Source of the DNA: Aquibaculum arenosum
GTDB taxonomy: Bacteria; Pseudomonadota; Alphaproteobacteria; Kiloniellales; DSM-21159
Direction: 5' to 3'
Assembly: GCF_029222965.1 (NCBI RefSeq)
Contig: NZ_JARHUD010000001.1
Span: 434,001-498,000 of the forward strand
Length of the DNA stretch: 64,000 bases
Position numbers and translations under genes: made by a program. Positions 19,581-29,155 of the stretch are shown here, one piece after another (the stretch's first letter is position 1; every line of letters begins with the position of its first letter). A model generated the notes under the pieces. That model did not search any database. It was not told the origin of the DNA and saw only the letters and a list, made by a program, of their open reading frames with translations.

Positions 19581-19973
19581 TCAGCGCACGTCCTGACGCT
19601 CGGCCTCCGGATCGAAGGTGGACCAGCCCGGCGTCTGGCCCGAGGCCTGCGGCTCGGGTGCAGGGAGCTGCTTGGGATCGACCTGGTTCTCGTGCAAATG
19701 CGCTTTGGCGATCACATTGGCGGTCAGCGGTGCTGCGATGAAGAGGAAGAGGGTGATCAGCAGCTCGTGGACGGAGAAGAGGTTTTCGTAGAACAGGAAG
19801 TAGGCCATAGAGGCGATGAGGATGCTGCCGACACCCAGAGTGGTGGCCTTGGTCGGGGCGTGCAGGCGCATCATGGTGTCCGGCAGCTTCGCCAGTCCGT
19901 AGGATCCGACCAGACCGAAGATGCTGCCAACGACGATCAAGAAGGCGACCACTGCTTCCGCGAGAAAGTCCAT
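19581..19973 (-). CDS. mrpG: Mrp Na+/H+ antiporter subunit G
   Basis: Small membrane subunit of the multi-subunit cation/proton antiporter. 130 residues; three transmembrane helices and the family motif GLAKLPDTMMRLHAPTKATT near residues 26-45. The C-terminal 30 residues are a polar extension. It is the last gene of the minus-strand order mrpAB-C-D-E-F-G and begins 12 bases after mrpF. Confidence 0.95.
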   Translation of the reverse strand: MDFLAEAVVAFLIVVGSIFGLVGSYGLAKLPDTMMRLHAPTKATTLGVGSILIASMAYFLFYENLFSVHELLITLFLFIAAPLTANVIAKAHLHENQVDPKQLPAPEPQASGQTPGWSTFDPEAERQDVR

Positions 19974-19985
19974 GTTCTCTCCTCC

Positions 19986-20255
19986 CTATTCGATGATGTC
20001 GCCGCGCAGGATGAACTTGCAGAAGGCCACGGTTGAGACGAATCCGACCATGGCGAACAGCAGCGCCGCTTCGAAGTAGACCGTGGTCTCCTGGGCAATG
20101 CCATAGAGCATGATCAGCGCGATGGCGTTGATGACCATGGTGTCCAGGGCCAGGATCCGGTCCGGCATGCCCGGGCCGAGGACCAGGCGATAGAGATTGA
20201 GCAGCACAGCCAGGCCAATGGCGGCAAATCCGAAAGTGACGGCAGCGGCGATCAT
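19986..20255 (-). CDS. mrpF: Mrp Na+/H+ antiporter subunit F
   Basis: 89 residues with three hydrophobic helices and the MrpF motif VLGPGMPDRILALDTMVINA. It overlaps the end of mrpE by four bases, so translation is coupled. Structural subunit of the antiporter. Confidence 0.95.
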   Translation of the reverse strand: MIAAAVTFGFAAIGLAVLLNLYRLVLGPGMPDRILALDTMVINAIALIMLYGIAQETTVYFEAALLFAMVGFVSTVAFCKFILRGDIIE

Positions 20256-20743
20256 TCGAAGATCTCCCTGAGGCGCGCTTCGTAGCGCTGCTTGATGTCT
20301 CGCACCGTTGCCTCCGGATCGCCGGTATCAAGGCAGTGCACCAAGAGGCTGCGGTTGTCGGCCGAGAGGTCGCTGCTGACCGTGCCTGGCGTCATGGTGA
20401 TGGTGCCTGCGAGAACGGCAATCGCCTCCGGGGACTTGAGCTCTAGCGGGATGCTCACGAAGACCGGCCGCAGTTCCTCGTTCTTCTTGAAGAGGATCAG
20501 GTAAGCCACCTGGACGTTGGCGATTACGATGTCCCAAAGCACCACCAGGCAGTAGCCGGCGATCCGGAAGGGTTTGTAGACCCGTGGCGCATCGGGCCAG
20601 AAGCGCCTGGTGAAGTAGGGAATGAGCAGGCCGAGGATCAGTCCGAGCACCAGAGCGCCCACACTGAACTCGTTCAGCAAGAGTAGCCAGACCCCGGTCA
20701 GCACGAGGGTCAGAAGGGGGTTCGGAATGACGCGTTTGAGCAT
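20252..20743 (-). CDS. mrpE: Mrp Na+/H+ antiporter subunit E
   Basis: 163 residues; two N-terminal hydrophobic helices, then a cytoplasmic part with the MrpE signature TMTPGTVSSDLSADNRSLLV and a C-terminal helix. It follows mrpD after 14 bases. MrpE is required for a stable, active complex in characterised systems. Confidence 0.95.
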   Translation of the reverse strand: MLKRVIPNPLLTLVLTGVWLLLLNEFSVGALVLGLILGLLIPYFTRRFWPDAPRVYKPFRIAGYCLVVLWDIVIANVQVAYLILFKKNEELRPVFVSIPLELKSPEAIAVLAGTITMTPGTVSSDLSADNRSLLVHCLDTGDPEATVRDIKQRYEARLREIFE

Positions 20744-20757
20744 CGGCTCGTCCTGCC

Positions 20758-22299
20758 TCAGAAATCTGACACGGTGAAGGGCGCCTCGGGGCCCAAGACG
20801 GCTGCGATGTAACCGCGTGGCTCGAAGAGTTGCGCCGCCGTGCCGTCGAGGAAGTCCATCACCGGGCCGGCAAAGGCCGTCAGCAGCACCGTAGAGAACA
20901 GCAGCAGGGCGATGGCCACCAGTGGCATGGCGGCCGGAGGTGCCGCGACTTCGGCCTCACCGGCACCTCCCTCGATCGCCGTGGGCTTCCAGAAGACCCG
21001 GCTGCCGGCGCGCGCGAAGCCCAGCAGCATCAGCACCGAGGTGCTAAGCAGCAGCACCCAGGCCCAGCTTCCGAGCGGCACCCCACGCACGCCGTCGAGA
21101 ATCAGCAGCTTGCCAACGAAGCCACTCAGCGGCGGCATACCCACCATGGCAATGGCGGCAACAAAGAAAAGTGCCGAGAGCAGGCCGATGTGCGGATAGC
21201 GCGGTGCGGGCGCCAAGCTGTCGTCATGGCTGCCGCGCCGCTGAGCGACCTGGTCGGCCAGAAGGAACAGGGCCGCTGCCACGAAGGTGGAATGCATGAG
21301 ATAATACAGCCCGGCAGATGTTGCCGTGACTGTGAAGGCGCCCAAAGCGATCAGCAGGGTGCCCATGGAGCCGATGGTGCCGAAACAGACCATCCAGCGC
21401 AGGCTGCGTGCCGCGACAACGCCCACCATGCCCAGCACCAAAGTGACCAGGGCCGCGGGCATCAGCCAGGGTGCGGCCAGCCAGGCCGCCTCGCCGGCCC
21501 CCTCGCCAAAGATCAGAGTAAAGACCCGTAGGATGGAATAGGCGCCCACCTTGGTCATGATGGCGAAGAGGGCGGCCACTGGCGCGCTGGCGGCGGCATA
21601 GGTTTGCGGCAGCCAGAAGTGCAGCGGGACCAGTGCCGCCTTGATCGCGAACACCACAAGGAGCAGCAGGCCGCCGGTGCGCAACAGTGCTTGATCGGCT
21701 TCAGGCACCAGCGGTACGCGCACGGCCAGATCGGCCATGTTGAGTGTACCAGTCACGCCGTAGATCAGGCCGAGCGCGATCAGGAAAAGGGTGGAGCCGG
21801 CCAGGTTGACGGCCACGTACTGGAAGCCGGCGCGCAGGCGTTCGGCGCCTGCGCCGTGAAGCATCAGGCCATAGGAGGCGATCAGCAGCACCTCGAAGAA
21901 GACGAAGAGGTTGAAGAGGTCACCTGTGAGGAAAGCCCCGGCAACCCCCATCATCTGGAACTGGAAGAGCGCGTGGAAGTGACGTCCCCGGGTGTCCCAG
22001 GTCTGCACCGCATACATCAGGACTAGCAGGGCAAGCAGCGAGGCCAGCACCAGCATCAGCGCCGACAGGCGGTCCAGCACCATCACGATGCCGAAGGGCG
22101 CCGGCCAGTTACCAAGGTCATAGACCTGCGGCGGCCCGCCGGTTGCCTGGATCAGCAGCCCAATGGACACGGCCAGCATGGCGGTGATGCCGGCGATGGA
22201 GAAGCAACGTTGCAGCACGATATCGTGCCGGGCTGCCAGGACGATCAGCGGTGCAACCAGCGACGGCAGAACGATGGGGACGAGGATCCAGTGGTTCAT
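20758..22299 (-). CDS. mrpD: Mrp Na+/H+ antiporter subunit D
   Basis: 513 residues with about 14 transmembrane helices, homologous to the proton-pumping NuoL/M/N subunits of complex I. Key features include the conserved Glu region in FNLFVFFEVLLIASYGLML and the Lys/His helix AIKAALVPLHFWLPQTYAAA. The start overlaps the mrpC stop by four bases. It provides one of the two proton/cation half-channels with MrpA. Confidence 0.96.
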   Translation of the reverse strand: MNHWILVPIVLPSLVAPLIVLAARHDIVLQRCFSIAGITAMLAVSIGLLIQATGGPPQVYDLGNWPAPFGIVMVLDRLSALMLVLASLLALLVLMYAVQTWDTRGRHFHALFQFQMMGVAGAFLTGDLFNLFVFFEVLLIASYGLMLHGAGAERLRAGFQYVAVNLAGSTLFLIALGLIYGVTGTLNMADLAVRVPLVPEADQALLRTGGLLLLVVFAIKAALVPLHFWLPQTYAAASAPVAALFAIMTKVGAYSILRVFTLIFGEGAGEAAWLAAPWLMPAALVTLVLGMVGVVAARSLRWMVCFGTIGSMGTLLIALGAFTVTATSAGLYYLMHSTFVAAALFLLADQVAQRRGSHDDSLAPAPRYPHIGLLSALFFVAAIAMVGMPPLSGFVGKLLILDGVRGVPLGSWAWVLLLSTSVLMLLGFARAGSRVFWKPTAIEGGAGEAEVAAPPAAMPLVAIALLLFSTVLLTAFAGPVMDFLDGTAAQLFEPRGYIAAVLGPEAPFTVSDF

Positions 22300-22640
22300 T
22301 CGCGCGTTCCACCCTCGGCAGTCTCACCGTCCACATGGTCGCTGCCGCTTTCCAAAAAGGAGCGCAAGGCCAGCACGACGATCAGGGCAGTCATGCCGAA
22401 GGAGATGACAATGGCCGTCAGCACCAGGGCTTGGGGCAGTGGGTCTGTATAGTTGTCCAACTCGAGGAGCAGCACCGGCGGGCGGTCGATGGTCAAGCGC
22501 CCCATGCTGAACAACAGCACATTCACGGCGTAGGACAGTAGCGCCATGCCGATCACCACCGGGAAACTGCGCCCGCGCAGGATCATGTAGACGCCTGCCG
22601 CGGTCAGCACGCCGACACCGCTTGCGAGGAGATACTCCAT
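22296..22640 (-). CDS. mrpC: Mrp Na+/H+ antiporter subunit C
   Basis: 114 residues, NuoK-like, three transmembrane helices, with PLPQALVLTAIVISFGMTA, the typical NuoK/MrpC motif. I set the start at MEYLLASGVGVLTA; the longer in-frame extension overlaps mrpA and is not hydrophobic. The C-terminal 15 residues are charged. Confidence 0.94.
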   Translation of the reverse strand: MEYLLASGVGVLTAAGVYMILRGRSFPVVIGMALLSYAVNVLLFSMGRLTIDRPPVLLLELDNYTDPLPQALVLTAIVISFGMTALIVVLALRSFLESGSDHVDGETAEGGTRE

Positions 22641-22650
22641 TGCCCGCTCC

Positions 22651-25476
22651 CTAGTGTTGCGAGGCGATCGGGTGAGAGCCGCCACCTGTTTCGGCGAGTC
22701 TCCCGATCCGCGAAAGATTGGCCAGCGCCAGCATCACCGCGCCCACGACCGTGAGGAACACACCCACGTCAAAGGCCATCGCCGTGGCAACCTCGAAGGT
22801 ACCGACCACCGGCAGGGACACATAGGTGAAGTCGCTGGTCAGGAAGGGCCGCTCGGCGATCCAGGCGGCAACGCCGGTCAGGCCGGCAACCAGCACGCCC
22901 AACCCGATCACCGCGTGGTAGTCGACCCGCACCCGGGCGTGCGCCCATTGGAAGCCGCTGGCCATGTACTGAATGATCAGCGCGATCGAGACGACGAGAC
23001 CGGCGATGAAGCCACCGCCCGGTTCGTTGTGACCGCGCAGGAAGATGAAGATGCCGACCAGGAGCGCGAACGGCAGCAGCGCGCGGGAGGCCACCACCAA
23101 CAACAGCGGGTGAGAGTCAAAGGCTCGAGCCGTCTCCGGCACCCAGTTGGCGAGGCGCTTGCTGGCTTTTCCGTGCAGACTGCTTTCCAGTAGGGCGAAG
23201 ATCGCCAGTGCAGCGATGCCGAGCACGATGATTTCGCCGTAGGTGTCGAAGCCGCGGAAATCCACCAGGATCACGTTCACCACGTTGGTCCCGCCGCCGC
23301 CGGGGTAAGAGTTGGCGAGGTGGAATTCCGAGATGCTGCCCGCAAAGAAGTCGCGCGTGGTGATGGCCAAAGTCAGCCCGGCGACGCCGAGACCGGCGAG
23401 GCCGGCCAGCACCGCATCGCGCCAGCGCCGTGGCGCAAATTCTGCTACCGGCGTCTGCTTCGGCAGGAAGTTGAGCGCGAGCAGCAGCAAGATCACCGTC
23501 ACCACCTCCACGGAGATCTGCGTCAGCGCCAGGTCAGGGGCAGCAAAGTAGAAGAAACCGAGTGAGACGATGAGGCCGATAACGCCCACCAGGATCAACG
23601 TCAGCAGGCGACGATGGTGGAAGAAGACGAGCGTCAGACAGGCGGCGACGAGCAGCAGCCAGCCGATCAGGCCGAGGGGCGAAATCGGCAGCGTGGCGCG
23701 CGTGCCGGCACCGTGGCTGCCGCCGAAGAAGCCGGCGGCTCCGACCAGGATCATCGTCGCCACCATGGTGGCGAGGTAGCGCTGCAGCGAACCGTTCTGC
23801 AGGCCATCGGTGACGAAGGTCGCAGCCGCTGCCGTCCGGTCCACCAGACGGTCGAAGATGTCCTTGGCTTCAGGGCGCGGGAAGCGCTGGCGCAGGGCAA
23901 CGAAGGTGCCGTAGCGCCACAGCAAGAGCAGACCAAGGGCAAGCGCGATCATGCTCATGATCAGGGCAGCGTTTACACCGTGCCAGATCTTGATATCGAC
24001 GACCGGCGCGGTGCCGTTTGTGACCGCATTGGAAGCCACCTGGACCAACGGACCCGCGATGGCCTGCGGCAGCAGGCCTATGGCCACCACCAGCACCACC
24101 AGCAGACCGGCCGGCGCCCACATGCCAAACGGCGGGTCGTGGGGGTGGCTCGGGTAGTCGTGCCGCTCCTTGCCCAAGAACACGTGGATGGCGTAGCGCG
24201 CTGAATAGGCGACCGAAAAGACCGCGCCGACCGTGGCTAGAACCGGCAGGATCCACTCTTGCCCCAGGTAGTAAGTGTGGCTTGCCTCGTAGAGCATCAT
24301 CTCTTTCGAGAGGAAACCGTTGAACAGCGGCAAGCCTGCCGAGGAAGCGGCGGCAATCATGGCGATGGTCGCTGTGATCGGCATCAGGGTAACGAGGCCA
24401 CCCAGGCGCTTGGCGTCACGGGTCCCAACCTCGTGGTCGACGATGCCCGCGGTCATGAAGAGCGCCGCCTTGAAAGTCGCGTGATTGAGGATGTGGAATA
24501 CGGCCGCGAGTGCTGCCATGGGCGTGCCGAAGCCCAGCAGCATGGTCATCAGGCCGAGCTGGCTGACTGTGGAAAAGGCAAGCAGGCCCTTCAGGTCGTC
24601 CTTGAAGATGGAGATCCAGGCGCCGACGATCATGGTCACCAGGCCGGCGGTCGCGACGATGTAGAACCACTCCGGCGTGCCCGCCAGGGCCGGCCACATC
24701 CGCGCCATCAGGAAGACGCCGGCCTTCACCATGGTGGCGCTGTGCAGATAGGCGCTGACCGGGGTGGGGGCGGCCATGGCGTGCGGCAGCCAGAAGTGAA
24801 AGGGGAACTGCGCCGACTTGGTAAAGGCGCCGCCAAGGATCAGCAGCAGGGCTGGCAGGTAGAGCGGAGACGCCTTGATCGCCTCGCCGGACTGCAGGAT
24901 GACCGTGAGGTCGTAGGAACCGGCGATGTTGCCCAGGATCAGCATGCCGGCGATCATTGCCATGCCGCCCGACCCGGTGACCATCAGTGCCATGCGCGCG
25001 CCCTGGCGGCCCTCCGGCAGGTGCTTCCAGTAGCCGATCAGCAGGAAGGACGAGAGGCTGGTCAACTCCCAGAAGATCAGCAGCAGCAGGATGTTGTCGG
25101 ACAGCGTGATGCCCACCATCGCGCCCTGGAAGAGCAACAGATAGACATAAAACAGGCCCATTGGGTCCTGCTTGCTGAGGTAGAAGCGCGCGTAAACGAT
25201 GATCAGCAGACCAATGCCGAGGATCAGCAGCGCGAAAAAGAAGCCGAGGCCGTCCAGAAAGAAATTGGCATTGAGACCCAAGCCCGGCAGCCATTCGAAT
25301 CGCGCCTGGATCACCTCGCCCCCGAAAACCGCCGGAGCGTAGCTCAACAGCAGGATGAGGGAAGTCAGCGTTACGGAACCTGCGGTCAGCGCGCAGGCGT
25401 TCCGGCCGGCGCGAATCATGAGCGCGGGCAGAATGGCCCCGATGAACGGTAGCAGGGCGATCAGGACGAGACTCAT
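22651..25476 (-). CDS. mrpA: Mrp Na+/H+ antiporter subunit A fused to subunit B
   Basis: 941 residues. Residues ~1-750 are MrpA: NuoL-like core with [20 protein letters not shown] and [20 protein letters not shown], followed by the NuoJ-like DUF4040 part. Residues ~780-935 are a complete MrpB unit ([20 protein letters not shown]), so no separate mrpB exists. First gene of the operon. The complex exchanges cytoplasmic Na+ for protons and supports growth at high salt or pH. A fused A-B subunit occurs in several Proteobacteria, so this is a variant rather than a defect. Confidence 0.95.
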   Translation of the reverse strand: MSLVLIALLPFIGAILPALMIRAGRNACALTAGSVTLTSLILLLSYAPAVFGGEVIQARFEWLPGLGLNANFFLDGLGFFFALLILGIGLLIIVYARFYLSKQDPMGLFYVYLLLFQGAMVGITLSDNILLLLIFWELTSLSSFLLIGYWKHLPEGRQGARMALMVTGSGGMAMIAGMLILGNIAGSYDLTVILQSGEAIKASPLYLPALLLILGGAFTKSAQFPFHFWLPHAMAAPTPVSAYLHSATMVKAGVFLMARMWPALAGTPEWFYIVATAGLVTMIVGAWISIFKDDLKGLLAFSTVSQLGLMTMLLGFGTPMAALAAVFHILNHATFKAALFMTAGIVDHEVGTRDAKRLGGLVTLMPITATIAMIAAASSAGLPLFNGFLSKEMMLYEASHTYYLGQEWILPVLATVGAVFSVAYSARYAIHVFLGKERHDYPSHPHDPPFGMWAPAGLLVVLVVAIGLLPQAIAGPLVQVASNAVTNGTAPVVDIKIWHGVNAALIMSMIALALGLLLLWRYGTFVALRQRFPRPEAKDIFDRLVDRTAAAATFVTDGLQNGSLQRYLATMVATMILVGAAGFFGGSHGAGTRATLPISPLGLIGWLLLVAACLTLVFFHHRRLLTLILVGVIGLIVSLGFFYFAAPDLALTQISVEVVTVILLLLALNFLPKQTPVAEFAPRRWRDAVLAGLAGLGVAGLTLAITTRDFFAGSISEFHLANSYPGGGGTNVVNVILVDFRGFDTYGEIIVLGIAALAIFALLESSLHGKASKRLANWVPETARAFDSHPLLLVVASRALLPFALLVGIFIFLRGHNEPGGGFIAGLVVSIALIIQYMASGFQWAHARVRVDYHAVIGLGVLVAGLTGVAAWIAERPFLTSDFTYVSLPVVGTFEVATAMAFDVGVFLTVVGAVMLALANLSRIGRLAETGGGSHPIASQH

Positions 25477-25596
25477 GGCTCTCCCTAGCGTTGGCCTGAC
25501 GGTTCCGGAACCCCCCGGAAGGTTGGCGCAAGATTAGGGACCGCGCCTTCCGGGTCAAGAAAACCCGGACATGCCCGTGTCGGTTTTTTGTGAAGG

Positions 25597-26349
25597 TTAG
25601 GAGCGCGGCTGTGACTCGGGCAGCCAGGGCAGGAGCCGCCGGCCGAGAAAGTCGACTGCGTAGTAGAGCAGCAGCGCCATGGCGGTGAGGACCAGCAGGG
25701 CGGCGAACATCAGGTCGGTTTGCATGCGTGCATTGGCGTTGAGCATCAAGTGGCCCAGGCCCGCGCTAGAGCCCACCCACTCACCCACCACGGCGCCGAT
25801 GGGGGCGACGGCCGTGGCGACGCGCAGGCCCGAGGTGAAGGCGGGCAGGGCGGCGGGAATCGCGATGTGGCGCAGGATGGCATAACGGGTGCCCCCCATG
25901 GTCTGGGCCAGCGCGAGCCAGCCCGGATCGGTGCGCCTCAGCCCGTCATAGAAGGCGGCCGTCACGGGAAAGAAGATGATCAATGTCGCCATGGCCACCT
26001 TGCTGGCCATGCCATAGCCCAACCAGAGCACGAGCAGCGGCGCCAGGGCGAAGACGGGGATCGCCTGACTAGCCACCAGCAGCGGCAGGAGCCAGCGGCG
26101 CAGGACAGTCGCCGAAGCCAACAGCAGGGCAGCTATGGTCCCAAGCAGCACGCCAAGCAGCAGGCCCAGGAGAATCTCCGCGGCGGTGACGCTGGCATGC
26201 CCCAGTAAGAGGGGCCAACGCTGCACAAGTGTTGCGCCAACGGCCTGCGGGCTGGGCAGGATGAAGGGCGGGACGGCCGTCACCCAGACCAGCGCCTGCC
26301 AGAGCAGCAGCAGCCCGAGTGTCACCGTCGCGGCGCGCAGCAACCCCAT
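25597..26349 (-). CDS. thiX: ABC transporter permease, probably thiamine-precursor (HMP) uptake
   Basis: 250 residues, BPD-type permease of the SsuC/TauC family with about six transmembrane helices and the EAA loop AQTMGGTRYAILRHIAIPAA. It begins three bases after the ATPase gene, which follows a TPP riboswitch, so the substrate is very likely thiamine or its hydroxymethylpyrimidine precursor; that is inference from the riboswitch, not from the permease itself. No binding protein (ThiY-like) is encoded nearby. Confidence 0.8.
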   Translation of the reverse strand: MGLLRAATVTLGLLLLWQALVWVTAVPPFILPSPQAVGATLVQRWPLLLGHASVTAAEILLGLLLGVLLGTIAALLLASATVLRRWLLPLLVASQAIPVFALAPLLVLWLGYGMASKVAMATLIIFFPVTAAFYDGLRRTDPGWLALAQTMGGTRYAILRHIAIPAALPAFTSGLRVATAVAPIGAVVGEWVGSSAGLGHLMLNANARMQTDLMFAALLVLTAMALLLYYAVDFLGRRLLPWLPESQPRS

Positions 26350-26352
26350 GGC

Positions 26353-27111
26353 TTATGCCCCTTCTTTGCGGCGAAGGGCGGCAAGGAGGCGCGCCTGCAG
26401 CGCCAGAAGGCTGGGGTCGTCTGGCGCGCGCGGCGGCATGCCCGGCGGCGCGAAGGCCTCGCTTATCCGGGCTGGTCGCCCCGTGAGCACCAGCAGGTGA
26501 TGGCCCAGGCGCAGGGCTTCCAGCGGATCGTGGGTGACCAGCAGCACCGTGCGCCCGGCAAGCAGGCCACCGGCGAGGTCCTGGAGTTCCAGGCGGGTGA
26601 CAGCGTCCAGCGCCGCAAAGGGCTCGTCCATAAAGATGACGGGCTGGTTCTCGTAGAGGGTGCGAGCCAGGGCGACGCGCTGACGCATGCCACCGGACAG
26701 CGCAGCCGGCACACTGTCTGCGCGCTCGGCAAGGCCAACCTGTTCCAGGAGATGCAGGCGGCGTGCGTGCTTTGGGGGCTGCCGGCGCAGGCGGTCGCCG
26801 AGCGTGACGTTATCCTGGACGTTCAGCCAGGGGAGCAGCAGGTCCTGCTGCGCCATCCAGGCGACCCGTCCCTGTAGGGCGGCGCCGTCGCTGGCCTCAA
26901 TCTTGCCTTCGGCGGCGGCGTTCAGCCCCGCAAGCAGGGCGAGGAGGCTGGATTTCCCCACGCCGGAGGGGCCCAGGAGACAGCTCGTGCGTCCGGCCGG
27001 CAGGTTTAGCGAGAGGTTGTCGAAAAGCGCCACGCCCTCGTAGTGCAAGCGGGCACCGCTCAACCTGATGCCGGGGGCGGCATCCGGCGTATCGAATCCT
27101 ACGGAAGACAA
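26353..27111 (-). CDS. thiZ: ABC transporter ATP-binding protein, probably thiamine-precursor uptake
   Basis: 252 residues; Walker A in LLGPSGVGKSSLLALLAG, Q-loop in AWMAQQDLLLPWLNV, signature ALSGGMRQRVALAR, Walker B VIFMDEPFAALD and H-loop VLLVTHDPLEALRLG. The first in-frame ATG (27138) lies inside the conserved ATAATGCCCGC segment of the TPP aptamer and is unlikely to be used. I favour TTG 27111, 11 bases behind GAAGGGAG at the aptamer's 3' end, which can act as the ribosome site. The start is uncertain; the family is not. Confidence 0.82.
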   Translation of the reverse strand: MSSVGFDTPDAAPGIRLSGARLHYEGVALFDNLSLNLPAGRTSCLLGPSGVGKSSLLALLAGLNAAAEGKIEASDGAALQGRVAWMAQQDLLLPWLNVQDNVTLGDRLRRQPPKHARRLHLLEQVGLAERADSVPAALSGGMRQRVALARTLYENQPVIFMDEPFAALDAVTRLELQDLAGGLLAGRTVLLVTHDPLEALRLGHHLLVLTGRPARISEAFAPPGMPPRAPDDPSLLALQARLLAALRRKEGA

Positions 27112-27123
27112 GGTCGGCCACGC

Positions 27124-27210
27124 TCCCTTCGCGGGCATTATCCCGGCAGGTTCAGGGGGTCGCGACCTGTCGTCGCCTCTCAGCCGCGCCTATAGCGGCT
27201 CCCCCGGTGC
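27124..27210 (-). promoter_or_regulatory. TPP riboswitch (THI element)
   Basis: The minus strand shows the conserved TPP aptamer blocks in order: ACCGGGGGAGCC, GGCTGAGAGGC, ACCCCCTGAACCTG, GGGATAATGCCCGCG, AAGGGAG. Spacing and pairing between the first and last blocks (GGGGGAGC with the pyrimidine-matched 3' end) fit the class. It is 13 bases upstream of the likely ABC ATPase start. Expected behaviour is repression when thiamine diphosphate is abundant, probably by hiding the GAAGGGA ribosome site. Confidence 0.93.
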
Positions 27211-27349
27211 ATCGGCAGAGACTATGCCGCGCTCTCGAGACGGGTTCCAGAGGAAAGGCGGTCGGCACAAGAGATTGCAGTCGGGGACTTGGAATGGGCC
27301 TGCAGCGTTACGATCTCTCGCGAGCACACTCACGAACAAGGAGCCATCG

Positions 27350-28063
27350 ATGATCAACGCCAAGTCCCTCCTCGACCAGTTCATGGGATCGGGGGGTGCG
27401 AGCGGCCTAGGTGAGAAGGCACAAAGCGCCCTGGGTGGCGGCATGTCCGGTGGCATGTCCGGTGCCTTGGGCGGTGCGGCCGCCGGCGGCTTGCTGGCCC
27501 TGCTCGTCAGTTCCAAGGGCGCCCGCAAGATCGGCGGCAAGGCGTTGACCTATGGCGGCGCCGCGGCGGTCGGCGCTTTGGCTTTCCGCGCCTGGCAGAA
27601 CTATCAACAAGGCAAGGCGCCCGGTGCTGCCGACACGCCGACGGAGCCGCTGTTGCCGCCCAAGGACAGCGCCTTCGATGCGGAGAACAGCGCTGCCGCA
27701 GACGGCCTGCCATTCCCGCTAACCCTGGTGCGGACGATGATCGCCGCCGCCAAGGCGGACGGGCATGTGGATGCCGAGGAGCAGAAGAAGCTCTTCGATC
27801 ATGTCGATCGCCAGGGGTTCGACAACGAAACCAAGGCCTGGATGTTCGATGAGCTGCGCAAGGAGCAGGATGTCGCCGAGCTGGCGCGGGCGGCGCAGGG
27901 GCCGGAGCAGGCCGCCGAGATCTATCTCGCGGCGCGCATGACCATCGATCCCGACGATCCGCAGGAGCAGCGTTTCCTGCGCGAACTCTCCGCCAGACTC
28001 GATTTGCCGGGAGAACTGGTGCAGCACCTGGACGCGGAGGTGGAGGCTCAGGCGCGCGCCTGA
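27350..28063 (+). CDS. TerB-like DUF533 family protein
   Basis: 237 residues. The N-terminal third is Gly/Ala/Met-rich with GGMSGGMSGALGGAAAGGLL and a hydrophobic glycine-zipper stretch; the C-terminal part (residues ~120-237) is a TerB-like helical domain with DGHVDAEEQKKLFDHVDRQG. Members such as YebE are annotated as tellurite-resistance-like inner-membrane proteins, but their function is unknown. The start is ATG 27350 behind AAGGAGCC. It is transcribed away from the thiamine transporter. Another TerB-type protein is the DjlA-like gene at 58224. Confidence 0.85.
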   Translation: MINAKSLLDQFMGSGGASGLGEKAQSALGGGMSGGMSGALGGAAAGGLLALLVSSKGARKIGGKALTYGGAAAVGALAFRAWQNYQQGKAPGAADTPTEPLLPPKDSAFDAENSAAADGLPFPLTLVRTMIAAAKADGHVDAEEQKKLFDHVDRQGFDNETKAWMFDELRKEQDVAELARAAQGPEQAAEIYLAARMTIDPDDPQEQRFLRELSARLDLPGELVQHLDAEVEAQARA

Positions 28064-28089
28064 GCCTCACTCAGACCCCCGGGAAGGTA

Positions 28090-28575
28090 TCAGGCCGCGT
28101 CGGCCTGGACCTTGATGGAAACGATCTTGTCAGGCTTCGGCACGCTACCGGATGGGTCGCTTGCCGGCGCCTTGCTCAGGCCGTCGACCGCCTCCATGCC
28201 TTCCACGACCTCGCCCCAGACCGTGTACTGGCCATTCAGCCAGGAGGCATCGCCGAAGCAGATGAACCATTGGCTGTCCGCGCTGTTGGGGTCCTGGGTT
28301 CGCGCAGCCCCGATGGTGCCGCGCTTGAAGGGCGTGTTAGAGAATTCGGCCTTCAGCTTCCGCCCGCTGCCGCCGGTGCCGGTGCCCTGGGGACAGCCGG
28401 TCTGGGCCATGAAGCCGTCGATGACCCGATGGAAGGCCAGGCCGTCGTAGAAGCCGTCACGCACCAGCTCCTTGACCCGTGCCACGTGGTTGGGCGCCAG
28501 GTCGGGGCGCAGAGCGATGATGACGCGCCCGGAGGGCAACTCCATCACCAGTGTGTCTTCGGGCGCAGTCGCCAT
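28090..28575 (-). CDS. ppiB: Peptidyl-prolyl cis-trans isomerase, cyclophilin type, cytoplasmic
   Basis: 161 residues without a signal peptide. Cyclophilin core with the catalytic Arg-Phe region YDGLAFHRVIDGFMAQTGCP, GTIGAARTQDPNSADSQWFI and FGDASWLNGQYTVWGEV. It follows a secreted paralogue after 21 bases. Together they form a pair downstream of icd, a common alphaproteobacterial arrangement. Confidence 0.94.
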   Translation of the reverse strand: MATAPEDTLVMELPSGRVIIALRPDLAPNHVARVKELVRDGFYDGLAFHRVIDGFMAQTGCPQGTGTGGSGRKLKAEFSNTPFKRGTIGAARTQDPNSADSQWFICFGDASWLNGQYTVWGEVVEGMEAVDGLSKAPASDPSGSVPKPDKIVSIKVQADAA

Positions 28576-28596
28576 GTCGCCTAACTCCCTTACAAA

Positions 28597-29151
28597 TCAG
28601 TCGATGTCAGCAAGCACGCGCATGCGCTCAATGCGGTCGGGTTCGTCGACCATGCCGTTGTTGGCCCGATCACCCTTCTTGATCGCGTCCACGGCCTCCA
28701 TGCCAGAGAGCACCTGACCCCAGGCGGTGTACTGCCCGTTCAGGTTGGGGGCGCTGGCCAGCATGATGAAGAACTGACTGTTTGCACTGTCGGGATCCTG
28801 TGCCCGGGCCATGCCGAGAATGCCGCGCTGGAAGTGGCGGCGGGAAAACTCGGCTTCCAAGTCGGGCAGGTCCGAGCCGCCCATGCCGGTGCCCGTGGGA
28901 TCACCGGTCTGGGCCATGAAGCCGTCGATCACGCGATGGAAGACGATCCCGTCGTAGAAGCCGTCGCGCGTCAGGGTGCGGATGCGCTCCACATGTTGCG
29001 GGGCGAGCTCCGGCAGCATCTCGATTTCCACGGTGCCGTGGGCGAGTTCCATGACGAGCACGTTCTCGGGGTCGGGCTCCGCCTCGGCCCGGGGCGCGCC
29101 CGAGCCGAGGAGGAAGATGGCCGCGGCAGCGGCGGTGAGCAGGCGGCGCAT
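28597..29151 (-). CDS. ppiA: Peptidyl-prolyl cis-trans isomerase, cyclophilin type, exported
   Basis: 184 residues. A signal peptide (residues ~1-24, LTAAAAAIFLLGSGAPRAEA) targets it to the periplasm. The core matches cyclophilin with YDGIVFHRVIDGFMAQTGDP, MARAQDPDSANSQFFIML and LNGQYTAWGQVLSGME. Paralogue of the downstream cytoplasmic copy, so the pair covers both compartments; it probably helps fold envelope proteins. Confidence 0.93.
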   Translation of the reverse strand: MRRLLTAAAAAIFLLGSGAPRAEAEPDPENVLVMELAHGTVEIEMLPELAPQHVERIRTLTRDGFYDGIVFHRVIDGFMAQTGDPTGTGMGGSDLPDLEAEFSRRHFQRGILGMARAQDPDSANSQFFIMLASAPNLNGQYTAWGQVLSGMEAVDAIKKGDRANNGMVDEPDRIERMRVLADID

Positions 29152-29155
29152 GACC

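Noticed and set aside
27112-27138. ATG at 27138 as the start of the thiamine ABC ATPase
   Set aside because: It lies within the conserved aptamer core (ATAATGCCCGC); translation from there would be buried in riboswitch structure. TTG 27111 is preferred.
27068-27350. N-terminal extension of the TerB-like protein
   Set aside because: The in-frame extension runs back over the TPP riboswitch and has no ribosome site; the ATG at 27350 with AAGGAG is a better start.
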